A stretch of DNA of 64,000 nt from the NCBI GenBank assembly GCA_024213275.1, contig JANAVG010000008.1, forward strand, positions 197,445-261,444. The letters run 5' to 3'. The translations under genes and the position numbers were made by a program. The DNA comes from Rossellomorea sp. BNER. Lineage in GTDB: Bacteria > Bacillota > Bacilli > Bacillales > Bacillaceae_B. This document shows, piece after piece, positions 1 to 9,328 of this stretch (within the stretch, counting starts at the first letter, position 1; each line of letters starts with the position of its first letter). Below the pieces are notes generated by a model, which was not told the DNA's origin, ran no database searches, and saw only the letters and a program-made list of their open reading frames with translations.

Positions 1-231
1 GAGCATGTCTGAAACTAGTGTAATTCCAAAAGGAGCCTCCCAGTTACTTAAATTCAAAGTTTGAATACCATCGAGGCTAATCTTTCGAATAAGCACAATC
101 GAGGCTGCAATCGTCGCGACTGTAGATATAACGGACAAGACTCTTTGTGCCTTCACATATTTACTTAACATCATTAACACGACGGCCGTTAATAATGGTA
201 TTAATATCGGTAAGATAAGTAAGTTAGTCAT
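1..231 (-). CDS. mrpD: MrpD, Na+/H+ antiporter subunit D (partial, N-terminus only)
   Basis: The minus strand from 231 reads MTNLLILPILIPLLTAVVLM, a hydrophobic start typical of the NuoL/M/N-like MrpD subunit, and stays open to the window edge, so about 77 residues are visible and the rest lies outside. The ATG overlaps the end of mrpC by 8 nt, which implies translational coupling. In the family MrpD is one of the two large proton-pumping-like subunits of the hetero-oligomeric Mrp antiporter, which exports Na+ in exchange for H+ at the cell membrane. The operon context (mrpA-B-C-D) makes the identity secure although the diagnostic transmembrane lysines are not in view. Confidence 0.92.
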   Translation of the reverse strand, partial: MTNLLILPILIPLLTAVVLMMLSKYVKAQRVLSVISTVATIAASIVLIRKISLDGIQTLNLSNWEAPFGITLVSDML

Positions 232-565
232 TTCCTTCTGTTCCTCTCATTTGATCCACATTATCGGTTCCCAGCTCTTGATAGGCTCTATAAGCAAGTA
301 CGAGAAAGAACGCCGTAACCCCAAAACTAATAACGATGGCAGTTAATATTAATGCTTGAGGTAATGGATCTACATATTCCTTTGCATGTTCTCCTAAGAG
401 TGGTGCAGCTCCACCCTTAAGACCACTTACAGATAAAATTAATAAATGTGCTCCGTGACTGAGTAACCCTGTCCCGATAATAATTCGAAGTAAGCTTTTT
501 GAAAGCATCAGGTACACAGCACTCATAAATAGGACTCCAATAACAATTGCCATTAAAATCTCCAT
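224..565 (-). CDS. mrpC: MrpC, Na+/H+ antiporter subunit C
   Basis: A 113-residue protein with three transmembrane segments, the expected size and layout for the NuoK-like MrpC subunit. The motif GTGLLSHGAHLLILS (about residues 31-45) and ALILTAIVISFGVTAF (about 71-86) match the NuoK fold; the charged C-terminus ends in MRGTEGND. The start codon overlaps the mrpB stop by one base and the 3' end overlaps mrpD, so the subunits are made from one transcript in fixed ratio. MrpC is a structural subunit of the Mrp cation/proton antiporter used for Na+ and alkali tolerance and, in sporulating bacilli, for normal sporulation. Confidence 0.95.
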   Translation of the reverse strand: MEILMAIVIGVLFMSAVYLMLSKSLLRIIIGTGLLSHGAHLLILSVSGLKGGAAPLLGEHAKEYVDPLPQALILTAIVISFGVTAFFLVLAYRAYQELGTDNVDQMRGTEGND

Positions 566-993
566 TATTCACTCTCCCCTATCGTTTGAATAATGGTCAT
601 TGTTACACCAATTACTACTAAATACACACCAGTATCAAATAGTACAGCAGTGTGTAATGACGTTTTGCCTAGAAGCGGTAAGTGGAAATATTGGTAGGCG
701 TGTGTGAGAAATGGGGCATTAAATAGTAAAGCACCAGCCCCCGTACCTACAGCAAATAATAATCCAACCGCAATTAGTACTTTATAATCAATCGGTAAAA
801 TGTTAGTCACTGTTTTAATATCATAAGCAAGTAACAATAGAACAATTGCTCCTGATGTCATTAACCCTCCAATAAATCCGCCTCCAGGATTATAATGACC
901 TGCAAAGAAAAGACTGAGAGAGAATAAAATAATGATAAACGCGACTACTGTTGTAATCGTTTGCAGGATCAAATCATTGGTTTTCGTTCTCAT
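565..993 (-). CDS. mrpB: MrpB, Na+/H+ antiporter subunit B
   Basis: This 142-residue, four-TM protein carries the MnhB-domain signature FAGHYNPGGGFIGGLMTSGA (about residues 29-48), the most recognisable stretch of MrpB. Its ATG overlaps the mrpA stop by 4 nt (ATGA) and its stop abuts mrpC, as in other mrp operons. In the family MrpB resembles the C-terminal extension of MrpA, and both sit beside each other in the membrane assembly. Length is normal and no residues appear missing. Confidence 0.95.
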   Translation of the reverse strand: MRTKTNDLILQTITTVVAFIIILFSLSLFFAGHYNPGGGFIGGLMTSGAIVLLLLAYDIKTVTNILPIDYKVLIAVGLLFAVGTGAGALLFNAPFLTHAYQYFHLPLLGKTSLHTAVLFDTGVYLVVIGVTMTIIQTIGESE

Positions 994-3392
994 CCTTCTT
1001 TCCTCCTTGTCAGTCGTAATTTAATCATAGAGAAGATTCCAAGAGCTGCAATAGCTAGTACACAAATTTCGAATAAAGTATCGAACCCGCGGAAATCAAC
1101 TAGAATAACGTTGACCATATTTTTACCGCCAGCTTCATCATAAACATTCTCAATATAGTACTGCGAAATTGAATCAAATAGCTTTGTGCTATAAGAAGAA
1201 ATGGCTACTAGTGTAACAACAACACCGACACCGATAGAGATGAGGGCATTTCCTAATTTGAATGACATTCTTTCCTCATGTCTACTTAAAGGAGGAAGAT
1301 GATAGAAACATAATAGGAATAGGGCAACAGAGACCGTCTCAATCACTAGCTGTGTTAATGCTAGGTCAGGTGCTCTAAATAATACAAAGAATAAGGAAAC
1401 CGTATACCCTGCTGCACCAAGTGCGATGATTGAGGTCAATCTTGATTTAGCAAATAAGGTGGTTACTGAACTTATGACTAAAATCAACGCTAGAGCGATC
1501 TCGTAAATTCCAATCGGTGCTACATCTTCTGTATCTATGGCAAATGCCCCTTTATACCACATTGTAAATAGTAAAATGGCAATAAAGAATGAGAAAATAT
1601 AAACGAGATAACTACGTATATATCCTGTCATATATCCCTTTGTAAAGCTGTATGAACCACGTTCTGCTGCTATGATTCCACGATCATAAAAGGAATTTAG
1701 TGTCAGCTTCTCTGGAATCCTAGTGTAAATATGCATCCACTTTGGTAGAAGAACATATAAAAGAATTCCAATAAGAAAAACTCCTAATGTCATGTATAAC
1801 TCTGGTCCAGGCCCATGCCAGAAAGAGATATGAACTTCTACTTCCTTGGCTAAGCTCGGTGTAATGGCAGCAACAGCTGGCTCAATAACACTATGAGAAA
1901 GAATATTTGGGAAGAAACCAAATATCACAACAAGTGAAGCAAGGATAATAGGAGGAATTAGCATTCCAATCGGTGCTTCATGAGGTTTCTTATCTAGCTT
2001 CTCAGGCTGATATTTTCCTGTAAAGGTTTTAAAAACTAAAATCATGCTATAAAGAAATGTAAATACGCTTCCAACCCACGCAAGAATAGGGAAGAGAAGT
2101 CCCCATGTTTGGAGGTTAAAAAGATCGGCCTCAAGGATTCGGACCATCCCAGTAAAGAACATTTCTTTACTTAAGAAACCATTGAAAGGAGGAAGACCAG
2201 CCATTGAAAAGGCGCCAATAATCGCGATGGTAAAAGTAATCGGCATAAAGCTCATAAGTCCGCCGAGCTTTCGAATATCCCTTGTTCCTGTTTCATGATC
2301 AACAATCCCTACCACCATAAACAAACTTCCTTTAAATGTGGCGTGATTAATTAAATGAAAAACAGCTGCAAGTGTTGCAACAAGAAAGATATTATCATCT
2401 AATTGATCGTAATGAAGTGCAGCCGCACCTATCCCTAATAAAGACATGATAAGCCCAAGCTGACTGACAGTGGAAAAGGCAAGAATCCCTTTTAAATCTG
2501 TTTGTTTAACAGCATTGAATGATCCCCAGCAAAGGGTCAAAATTCCAAAACCACCTACAAGCCATAGCCATAAACCTTGCTCAGCAAAAACAGGACTCAT
2601 CCTTGCAACAAGATAAAGACCGGCTTTAACCATTGTGGCAGAGTGTAAATAGGCACTGACAGGGGTAGGTGCTTCCATTGCGTCTGGTAACCAAATATGA
2701 AATGGGAATTGTGCAGATTTAGTAAAAGCACCTAAAAGGACTAATATCAATGCAGGAATAAATAATGGATCAGTTGATAATTCACCCGCACCCACCATTC
2801 CTACGATTTCGCGAATACTAAAGCTTCCACCCATGATATATAGGAGAAGGAATCCTCCAAGCATGGAAAGACCACCAAAAACAGTAATGAGCATTGATTT
2901 TTGTGCACCATAACGGGAACGCTCTCGGTGATACCAGTATCCAATCAGTAAGAAGGAAGAAATCGAAGTAAACTCCCAGAACATATAAAGCACAATCAAA
3001 TTATCTGATAGCACAACTCCAAGCATGGCTCCCATGAACATTAGTAAATAAACATAGAAATTATGGAGTTGCTCTTTATCCTTGTTCAAATAGTAAATCG
3101 AATAAAGGACCACAAGTGCGCCAATTCCTGTAATCAAAAGGGCGAATAGTAAACCGAGCCCATCAACATATGCAGTGAAATTAATATCCAATGAAGGCAT
3201 CCATTGAACCGTTTCTTTGATGACGCTTCCACCGCTAGTGATTGAAATGAATTGAAAGAAATAAGTAAAAAGTATCACTGGTAAAATAAGTACAAACCAG
3301 CCAGTATGTATTTTTCTAAATAACTTGTACAACAACGGTATAATGATAGCCATTAAAAATGGTGAAATAATGGCCCAATGTAGTAATGTCAA
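990..3392 (-). CDS. mrpA: MrpA, Na+/H+ antiporter subunit A
   Basis: An 800-residue polytopic protein, first gene of the mrp operon. The N-terminal two thirds are NuoL/ND5-like, with FPFHIWLPDAMEAPTPVSAY (about 230-250) and HLINHATFKGSLFM (about 345-358), which hold the conserved TM Glu/Lys/His positions of the proton path; the last 200 residues are the MrpA-specific extension with the MnhB-like FRAPDLALTQLVIETVSVAL. Translation starts at TTG 3392, placed 7 nt after an AAAGGGGGG ribosome binding site. Full length for MrpA (about 775-805 residues). Confidence 0.96.
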   Translation of the reverse strand: MTLLHWAIISPFLMAIIIPLLYKLFRKIHTGWFVLILPVILFTYFFQFISITSGGSVIKETVQWMPSLDINFTAYVDGLGLLFALLITGIGALVVLYSIYYLNKDKEQLHNFYVYLLMFMGAMLGVVLSDNLIVLYMFWEFTSISSFLLIGYWYHRERSRYGAQKSMLITVFGGLSMLGGFLLLYIMGGSFSIREIVGMVGAGELSTDPLFIPALILVLLGAFTKSAQFPFHIWLPDAMEAPTPVSAYLHSATMVKAGLYLVARMSPVFAEQGLWLWLVGGFGILTLCWGSFNAVKQTDLKGILAFSTVSQLGLIMSLLGIGAAALHYDQLDDNIFLVATLAAVFHLINHATFKGSLFMVVGIVDHETGTRDIRKLGGLMSFMPITFTIAIIGAFSMAGLPPFNGFLSKEMFFTGMVRILEADLFNLQTWGLLFPILAWVGSVFTFLYSMILVFKTFTGKYQPEKLDKKPHEAPIGMLIPPIILASLVVIFGFFPNILSHSVIEPAVAAITPSLAKEVEVHISFWHGPGPELYMTLGVFLIGILLYVLLPKWMHIYTRIPEKLTLNSFYDRGIIAAERGSYSFTKGYMTGYIRSYLVYIFSFFIAILLFTMWYKGAFAIDTEDVAPIGIYEIALALILVISSVTTLFAKSRLTSIIALGAAGYTVSLFFVLFRAPDLALTQLVIETVSVALFLLCFYHLPPLSRHEERMSFKLGNALISIGVGVVVTLVAISSYSTKLFDSISQYYIENVYDEAGGKNMVNVILVDFRGFDTLFEICVLAIAALGIFSMIKLRLTRRKEG

Positions 3393-3446
3393 AAAATACC
3401 CCCCTTTAATAGAACTTAGCCCTTCTGTCTAATCAAACCTAAAAGC

Positions 3447-3452
3447 ATTATA
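3447..3452 (-). promoter_or_regulatory. candidate -10 box for the mrp operon
   Basis: A perfect TATAAT lies on the minus strand about 55 nt before the mrpA start. The hexamer 17 nt upstream reads ATGCAA, a poor -35, so this is only a candidate. Confidence 0.3.
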
Positions 3453-3637
3453 ACGCAAAAAAAAGACGCTTGCATTTCTAAGAGTTCGCGGTATTCCTCA
3501 TTTTTTAAAATGATATTAAATATGTAGAGATACGGAAAATTACCTAAGAAAAATTTTTTTGAAATAATCTCGCAAATAGACAGTTACGAATAGTCTTGCC
3601 CAAATTCGTGCATGCTATTGCTAGGTGGTGAAATCAA

Positions 3638-3880
3638 GTGCGTACGAAAGTGACGATTTCTGTTATGATTTTTTCCATTCTATTTATGAGTGCTTGGTTG
3701 ATACAAGACAATGATAGGAACAATCGAATGAACAAGATCACTCAAACAGGTCGGGAAAATAATCAAAACTTTATAAGAAATGTGAATGTGGAAGGGAATT
3801 TGGAAGCAAATAGTGACATGGAACCAACTTCCGTCATTGAGCCATTCAAACCAAGAGAATATATTCGCATTGTACGGTAG
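3638..3880 (+). CDS. small secreted or membrane-anchored protein of unknown function
   Basis: An 80-residue ORF with GTG start behind a GGTGG-type binding site. Residues 5-22 are hydrophobic (TISVMIFSILFMSAWLIQ) after a short basic head, so the protein is either secreted or N-terminally anchored. The remainder is hydrophilic and rich in Asn, Glu and Arg, with no Cys. I do not recognise a family. It lies divergently from mrpA and 117 nt before the yufK-like gene. Size, start and codon use look real, but no function can be assigned. Confidence 0.6.
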   Translation: MRTKVTISVMIFSILFMSAWLIQDNDRNNRMNKITQTGRENNQNFIRNVNVEGNLEANSDMEPTSVIEPFKPREYIRIVR

Positions 3881-3997
3881 ATTACTGATGGGTATTGATT
3901 TTCTTAAATTACAGTGTAGAGTAAAGATGGGGATGGCTCCATCTTTTTTTATGTTCCCTAATAATAAATAGTTTTAAATTAGTAGGAGAGACTTTCT

Positions 3998-4573
3998 GTG
4001 AGAAATGCCTATTTGACTGGGTACTTACCCTTGTTTTCGATTCTATTATTTAGCTTAACTTTTTCTGTTTATGGTGTTGAAGTATTTATAGACCTTTTTA
4101 AAAAAATTGGTGTCTATCCTGGTATGAGAGAATTTCTTTCAAATATGGAACTGAAATTCTTAATCCTAATCCTTTTAATGGTTGTATTCTTCATGGTTTT
4201 TGCTGCATTAAAATTAATTGCCGAAACCATTAACGAATTGTCACTATTATTTTTTTCTAAAGATTCAGAAGGAGAAATTTTAAAATCCGTCCGCTCTGGG
4301 AAAATGATCTATTTTATTGGATCACTTGTTTCGGTTGCAAGTCTTAAATCCTTTATAGGATTGCTAATCATTTTTGCCCTGACATCATTCGTTTACTTTA
4401 TCTACTTTGTTACAAAGATTTCTCCATCCCTAACAAAAGCTGGGACCATTGGGGTTGTATTCTTTCAAGTCATTACATGGTCATCCCTGTTCTTAAGCAT
4501 TATCCTCGTGTTTTTAAAACTATACAACGGCATCATGGCCAGCTTGCCAATCATGTCACAAGTAGAATTATAA
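3998..4573 (+). CDS. YufK-like (DUF5366-type) membrane protein
   Basis: A 191-residue protein with about five membrane helices (near 8-28, 50-75, 100-115, 115-140 and 150-175) and almost no soluble domain. GTG start at 3998, 8 nt after AGGAGAG. The position between the mrp operon and pbpD is where B. subtilis has yufK, and length and hydropathy fit, but I assign the family by context and general appearance rather than a firm motif. Function unknown. Followed by a strong terminator. Confidence 0.6.
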   Translation: MRNAYLTGYLPLFSILLFSLTFSVYGVEVFIDLFKKIGVYPGMREFLSNMELKFLILILLMVVFFMVFAALKLIAETINELSLLFFSKDSEGEILKSVRSGKMIYFIGSLVSVASLKSFIGLLIIFALTSFVYFIYFVTKISPSLTKAGTIGVVFFQVITWSSLFLSIILVFLKLYNGIMASLPIMSQVEL

Positions 4574-4582
4574 AGACTACAT

Positions 4583-4615
4583 AAAAAAGGATGATCTCGC
4601 TGATCATCCTTTTTA
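4583..4615. terminator. bidirectional rho-independent terminator
   Basis: AAAAAAGGATGATC, loop TCGCT, GATCATCCTTTTTA: a perfect long stem with A and T tracts on both sides, ten bases after the yufK-like stop. It can serve this gene and, from the other strand, pbpD. Confidence 0.85.
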
Positions 4616-4632
4616 TTTTACGGTTTCATTGG

Positions 4633-4747
4633 GGAACCAGGTACAAAAGAATAGAAGTGTACCAGGTACCAAAATGCAGAAATGTACCAGGTACAAAAGG
4701 GCGAATAGGTACCTGGTACAAAACAGCTGAATTGTTCCTGGCACCAT
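4633..4747. repeat. GTACCAGGTACAA repeat cluster (family III, large copy)
   Basis: Five degenerate units of about 25 nt built around CCAGGTACAAAA or its complement ACCTGGTAC occupy the gap between the yufK-like gene and pbpD. The last units are inverted, so the segment can fold. The same core recurs at 32028-32063. Confidence 0.75.
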
Positions 4748-4775
4748 TCGCCGCCGCTCCCTCCATTAATCAACT

Positions 4776-6626
4776 TTACCTCATAATCCCTTTCCATATT
4801 CGATGACTTGGCCGAAACTTTTCGATGGCTTTCATGCTTTTGGGGATATCATGCCCGATCCATACACCGGTTGTGTATTGATCGGTTAAGCCCATTACCC
4901 AATAGTCGTTATAGTTGTTTGTAGTACCTGTTTTGATGCCGACATAGGGTTTGGATACATAGGCTGGTTCTCCTGTACCAGAAACGGCTGCAGCAGTGAG
5001 CAGTGCTCTCATTTTTTCGGTAGTTTGAGCTGACCACACTTGTACAGAAGGGTCTTTCCATTCGTAAAGAACTTTCCCTTTTCTATCGGTTACTTTGATA
5101 ATCGCATGTGATTTATAATAGTTTCCATTAATAAAAGAAGTGTAAGCATCCGTTAATTCTAAAGGAGACATTCCGTATGTAAATCCTCCTAGAGATGCTG
5201 CATAGGTCTTATCTGCCGGCAGAACATTTTCAAAATGAAACAGGCTTAGAGTTTTGAACGCCTTTGTTATTCCGGTTTTTTCAAACATTCTAAGTGCAGG
5301 AGTATTATAGGACTCCTTAAAGGCTTGGTTAATAGTGACCTGACCAAATTGTCTTCCGTCGTAATTCTCTGGGCAATAATTTCCAACACAATAAGAGTTA
5401 GCATTAATGGTTTCGTAGATAGAAGTTTGATATTCCTCAATGTAAGGCCCATAAACTAAGAGCGGTTTAATCACAGATCCAGGCTGTCTAACAGCTTGAT
5501 ACGCATGGTGGAAATTATACTTTTGATAATGTTTTCCACCAGTAATGGCCACAATTCTCCTTGATTGGTTGCTAATCGTAACAGTCGCGCCTTCAACCCC
5601 ATCATAGACAATAGAATCATTCAAAGCTTTTATACTTTTCTTTTGCATAGAAGGTTGAAGGGCAGTATGGATAATGACGCCTGATTGAACGACTTCATTT
5701 ACTCGTTTTTCCAGTTGTTGTTCAATTTTTATTTTTTCTTCTTTCGTCTTAGCTTGTTTTATTTTCTTATTAAAACCTTCGGAATGGGCGATTAATTGGC
5801 TTAATTCATGCTCCGCATACACCGCATAATCAGGATATTGATCGATTTTCTTTCTTATCTTTAATTTGATGGGCATATTTTTAATTTTTTTGGATTCTTG
5901 TGCTGTAATCGTGCCTTCCTGCTCTAACAGGTCTAATAATCTTTCCTGTCTTTCTTTTGTTTTGTCAAAATGTTCGAGTGGATCATACTTATTTGGATTA
6001 TTCGGTATCGCTAAAATAAATGAAAGTTCCGCTTTATTCAAATCCTGTAGATCTTTATTGAAATAATACTGTGATGCGGTTTCAACACCATAGATCCCAT
6101 TGCTAAAATAGATGACGTTTAGATAAAGCTCCATTATTTCATCTTTTGAAAAGGATTTTTCAATTTCATAGGAGTAAAACAACTCTGTTAATTTACGATT
6201 ATATGTTTTTTCTTGTCCCAAATACAAGTTGCGGGCAAGTTGTTGTGTAATGGTGCTTCCGCCTTGCTGAATATGTGTGAAGACGAGGTTCTTAACTAGG
6301 GCGCGAATGATGGCTCCGGCATCAAATCCGACATGTTCATAAAAATTCCGGTCCTCTGTTATCACCAGTAAATCCTTGGCAAAAGGCGGGATATCCTCGT
6401 TTTCAACATAAAGACGGAAGGGACGGTTCATTTCTGAAAAAACTTGACCATTTTCATCAAGAAGTAAACTAGTTTTTTTAATATTAAGCTTATCTTCATT
6501 TACAGCTTGATTAAGTGCTTTATTGAAGCCTTGGACTTTTTGTACTTCAGAACTTGTTCCAAACAAAATGGTTATGAAAATCGTAAACAATGTACATATC
6601 AAAATATATCCGCTAATCGTTCTCAT
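4776..6626 (-). CDS. pbpD: class A penicillin-binding protein PBP4
   Basis: A bifunctional peptidoglycan synthase: an N-terminal TM anchor, a glycosyltransferase (GT51) domain with EDRNFYEHVGFD, GGSTITQQLARNLYL and ELYLNVIYFSNGIYGVE (about residues 90-185), then a transpeptidase domain with all three motifs, SVIK (in RQPGSVIKPL), SYN (in ESYNTPALR) and KTGT (in GIKTGTTNNYNDYW). Length (616) and sequence match B. subtilis PbpD. I start at ATG 6626, which has AAGAAGAG 9 nt upstream; an in-frame TTG at 6635 sits directly on that site. It follows yuxJ by 53 nt on the same strand, probably one operon, as in B. subtilis. Confidence 0.93.
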   Translation of the reverse strand: MRTISGYILICTLFTIFITILFGTSSEVQKVQGFNKALNQAVNEDKLNIKKTSLLLDENGQVFSEMNRPFRLYVENEDIPPFAKDLLVITEDRNFYEHVGFDAGAIIRALVKNLVFTHIQQGGSTITQQLARNLYLGQEKTYNRKLTELFYSYEIEKSFSKDEIMELYLNVIYFSNGIYGVETASQYYFNKDLQDLNKAELSFILAIPNNPNKYDPLEHFDKTKERQERLLDLLEQEGTITAQESKKIKNMPIKLKIRKKIDQYPDYAVYAEHELSQLIAHSEGFNKKIKQAKTKEEKIKIEQQLEKRVNEVVQSGVIIHTALQPSMQKKSIKALNDSIVYDGVEGATVTISNQSRRIVAITGGKHYQKYNFHHAYQAVRQPGSVIKPLLVYGPYIEEYQTSIYETINANSYCVGNYCPENYDGRQFGQVTINQAFKESYNTPALRMFEKTGITKAFKTLSLFHFENVLPADKTYAASLGGFTYGMSPLELTDAYTSFINGNYYKSHAIIKVTDRKGKVLYEWKDPSVQVWSAQTTEKMRALLTAAAVSGTGEPAYVSKPYVGIKTGTTNNYNDYWVMGLTDQYTTGVWIGHDIPKSMKAIEKFRPSHRIWKGIMR

Positions 6627-6679
6627 AAAATTCAACTCTTCTTATGGTGGTTTTAAGTTCCTATCCTTATTTTCGGCAA

Positions 6680-7975
6680 TTAATAGTTTTCTTTTAACGT
6701 ATTTCTCTCAGTTGAATGTTTAAGGCTCCACCAAAGTAAACCAAATGCAAATAGAAATAAGGCCGCCGTTACATAAAAGACGGACGAGATGCCGATAAAT
6801 CCAGAGATTAACCCTCCAAATACAGGTCCAATAACATTTCCTAAAAATCGAAAGCTTTGGTTGTACCCTAAAACTTCACCTTGCATGGATAGGGGAGCTT
6901 CCTGACGAATATAAGCTGTTGCACATGGGATCATCCCACCAATCGCCATCCCGAATAAAAATCTGAAAAGAACGAGCTGCCAAAGCTGTTCTGCTAATGC
7001 TTGAGGGATAATAAAGATTGCAGCTAAAACCAAAAGAATAGATAACACTTTTTCATATCCAATTTCATCCCAAAGTTTACCCCACTGGCGAGTGACAAGC
7101 AGGTTCCCGAACCCAGTGGCTGAAAAAGCTAACCCTGCCAGAAATGCTAGGTTACTTGTGGATGTTAATTCGTCAACATATAAAGTGAGCAACGGCTGTA
7201 TACTAAAGTTTGCTATTTGAATAATCATAGAAAGAATCATAATGGTAAGTAATAATTTATGTTTCAGTATGTGAGATAAAACCTCTTTTCTTGTATAAGG
7301 TTTTTTCTTGGTTGAGGATGTTCCTTCTCTTTTTTCTACAATCCCAATCAGTACACCAGTAGCGGCTAAAGTAATCGCGATCGAAGTAATAATAAAGGTG
7401 TATGAGAATCCAAATGTGTCCGCCATTAATCCCCCTAACACTGGACCAAATAGCCCCCCAGAAACAGTTCCCATTTGTAGTGTCCCTAATGTTTTCCCGG
7501 CGGTTTCCTTTGGTGTCTGAGATGAGATTAGGGCAAGCGAGGTAGGAATAAAACCAGTCACAGCGCCCATGGCCATCCGTAAAAAGAACAGCCCAAGAAC
7601 AGAGTCTACAAACCCCATGAGAAAAATGGAAAAAGCAATCCCATAACCAGTAACGAGGAGAATCGGTTTAAATCCAAATCTATCACCAATTCTTCCCCAA
7701 ATTGGAGATACAAAGAATGCAACTAAAAATGTAATACCAAATACAAAACCAGACCACCTTTGGACAAATGCATTATTATAAGGGCCAAAGGTTTCAATAT
7801 AGAGTGAGATAAACGGTAAAACCATTGTTGCACTTGCTGCCACTAAAAAATTGGCAAACCACATGATGACAAGGTTTCTTTTTTCTATTGAGATACGAGA
7901 CACCTTCTTTATAAATTTTAATGAGCCATCTAACGTCCTTAAAAACATATAAACGATTTCTAGAACATTACCCAT
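6680..7975 (-). CDS. yuxJ: MFS drug/metabolite efflux transporter, YuxJ-like
   Basis: A 12-TM major facilitator protein. The TM2-3 loop holds the family signature GRIGDRFGFKP (about 95-105) and the mirrored GKLWDEIGYEK appears in the second half; the drug-exporter-like segment GPVLGGLMADTFGF is in TM5. The longest frame starts at 7975, but a TATAAT hexamer (7974-7979) overlaps that ATG, so translation more likely starts further in, for example at ATG 7948 or just before the SIEKRNLVIMWFANFLVAA start typical of relatives. Lies upstream of pbpD as in B. subtilis; substrate unknown. Confidence 0.85.
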   Translation of the reverse strand: MGNVLEIVYMFLRTLDGSLKFIKKVSRISIEKRNLVIMWFANFLVAASATMVLPFISLYIETFGPYNNAFVQRWSGFVFGITFLVAFFVSPIWGRIGDRFGFKPILLVTGYGIAFSIFLMGFVDSVLGLFFLRMAMGAVTGFIPTSLALISSQTPKETAGKTLGTLQMGTVSGGLFGPVLGGLMADTFGFSYTFIITSIAITLAATGVLIGIVEKREGTSSTKKKPYTRKEVLSHILKHKLLLTIMILSMIIQIANFSIQPLLTLYVDELTSTSNLAFLAGLAFSATGFGNLLVTRQWGKLWDEIGYEKVLSILLVLAAIFIIPQALAEQLWQLVLFRFLFGMAIGGMIPCATAYIRQEAPLSMQGEVLGYNQSFRFLGNVIGPVFGGLISGFIGISSVFYVTAALFLFAFGLLWWSLKHSTERNTLKENY

Positions 7976-8093
7976 TATACCGAAAAATACTTCGTTTTAC
8001 TAAATATTCATTTTATTAAATATGTGATGGAAGGTGAATTAAAGTGATTTTTCTAAAAATTCTATAAATAATTCATATTTTTACACAATAAGG

Positions 8094-8102
8094 TGATATA
8101 AT
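8094..8102 (+). promoter_or_regulatory. extended -10 promoter element of kapD
   Basis: TGATATAAT is a perfect extended -10 (TGnTATAAT) 78 nt before kapD. No convincing -35, as is usual for extended -10 promoters. Confidence 0.5.
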
Positions 8103-8179
8103 ATTTTAATAAGAGATACGATTCCTATTTTTTGATAGGGTTGGACGGTACTACCTGAAGTCAAACAGGAGGGAGTATT

Positions 8180-8800
8180 TTGTTAAAAGGTAAACAATTA
8201 ATCTTTATTGACTTTGAATTTTCTATGCCAGAACGTAGTCGAACACCGAGACATTTTTATCCCGAAATTATTGAAGCTGGGATTGTCGTTGTGCAAAATA
8301 ATGAGGTAGTTGAAAAGTTTTCTTCCTATGTTAAACCAACGGCATTTCCAAAATTGACATCACGCTGTAAAAAATTTTTATCCATTAAACAAGAACAGGT
8401 AGATAAAGGTATTTCATTCACAAATCTGATTCAATATTTCGCGGAAATGAATCAACATGGAAAAAATAAAGTGGTGACATGGGGAAACATGGATATGAAG
8501 GTGTTACGGGATAACTGTAGGAAGCAGGGAATTGATTTTCCACTCGTTGGGGAGTTTATCGATTTATCTATGGAGTATAAGAAGTTTTTTGGAGATCAAA
8601 ATCAAACAGGCTTGTGGAAAGCCGTTCAGGAATATGGACGTGATGGTGTTGGAAATCACCATAAAGCGTTGGATGATGCTTTAACGACTTACCATATATA
8701 CAAGCTTGTGGAGAAAGATAAGAAGTATCTTGAAAAAGCGACACCTCCAACGATAGGAGAACGAATTGATTTATCGAAACTTCTTAATCAATTAGCATGA
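8180..8800 (+). CDS. kapD: KapD, DEDDh-type 3'-5' exonuclease-like KinA-pathway inhibitor
   Basis: A 206-residue exonuclease-fold protein: Exo I motif FIDFEFSMP (D11, E13), Exo II around WGNMDMKVLRDNC, Exo III HHKALDDALTTY with the H and D of a DEDDh active site, so catalysis looks intact. In B. subtilis KapD was reported to dampen the KinA route into sporulation. TTG start at 8180, 6 nt after AGGAGGGA. Convergent with kapB across a shared terminator; in B. subtilis kapB and kapD also lie close together. Confidence 0.9.
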   Translation: MLKGKQLIFIDFEFSMPERSRTPRHFYPEIIEAGIVVVQNNEVVEKFSSYVKPTAFPKLTSRCKKFLSIKQEQVDKGISFTNLIQYFAEMNQHGKNKVVTWGNMDMKVLRDNCRKQGIDFPLVGEFIDLSMEYKKFFGDQNQTGLWKAVQEYGRDGVGNHHKALDDALTTYHIYKLVEKDKKYLEKATPPTIGERIDLSKLLNQLA

Positions 8801-8834
8801 AAACCCAACACTCATCATCGAGGTTGGGTTTTGT
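8800..8834. terminator. bidirectional terminator between kapD and kapB
   Basis: AAAACCCAAC pairs with GTTGGGTTTT around a 13-nt loop. The A and T tracts serve both convergent genes; the left arm begins at the last base of the kapD stop. Confidence 0.85.
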
Positions 8835-8836
8835 TC

Positions 8837-9235
8837 TTACATTTTTATTGAATACATTAATTCATATTCTTTTTGAACTCCATTTAAAGCCTGTAAACTT
8901 TTTTCAGTAAACGGAGTATTCTCTTTTGCAAGCTCACTTTTTAATTCATCAAAAGCTTTCTTAAGTGAAGTATTATAATCGGCTATTTCACCATCGAAGG
9001 GCTTCACCATTTTGAGTGGAATGTTGGCTCTCTCTGTATAGGCAAGAGCTTTTCGCTCATGGAAAAATGAAACATCGATATCTTTAGGATGGTGTAAATC
9101 TCCTTGTCGTGGATGCTTTAGAACAGATAAAACTTTGACGATTAAATGTTGTGAACCAATTTCTGTAACTTCACCAATATATTTTCCAGTCTTGTAAATA
9201 GCTGTGACTATATTCCCCTTTTTAAGTTCAGACAT
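8837..9235 (-). CDS. kapB: KapB, KinB-associated protein
   Basis: A 132-residue protein with the KapB layout: a small barrel-like N-terminal half (VTAIYKTGKYIGEVTEIGSQ, VKVLSVLKHPRQGDLHHPK) followed by a helical tail. In B. subtilis kapB is cotranscribed with kinB and is needed for KinB-dependent sporulation signalling. No signal peptide or lipobox is visible, despite the historic name of lipoprotein B. kinB is absent next to it here: the upstream neighbour is a divergent cyclophilin gene. Start ATG 9235 behind AAGGAGAGG. Confidence 0.88.
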   Translation of the reverse strand: MSELKKGNIVTAIYKTGKYIGEVTEIGSQHLIVKVLSVLKHPRQGDLHHPKDIDVSFFHERKALAYTERANIPLKMVKPFDGEIADYNTSLKKAFDELKSELAKENTPFTEKSLQALNGVQKEYELMYSIKM

Positions 9236-9328
9236 GAAAATCCTCTCCTTCTTCTTGCCAACTTTTTAGTAAAATGAAAAAATAGACAAGATAAGTATAG
9301 TTAAAAGTTAACATGTGGAGGGGAGAAA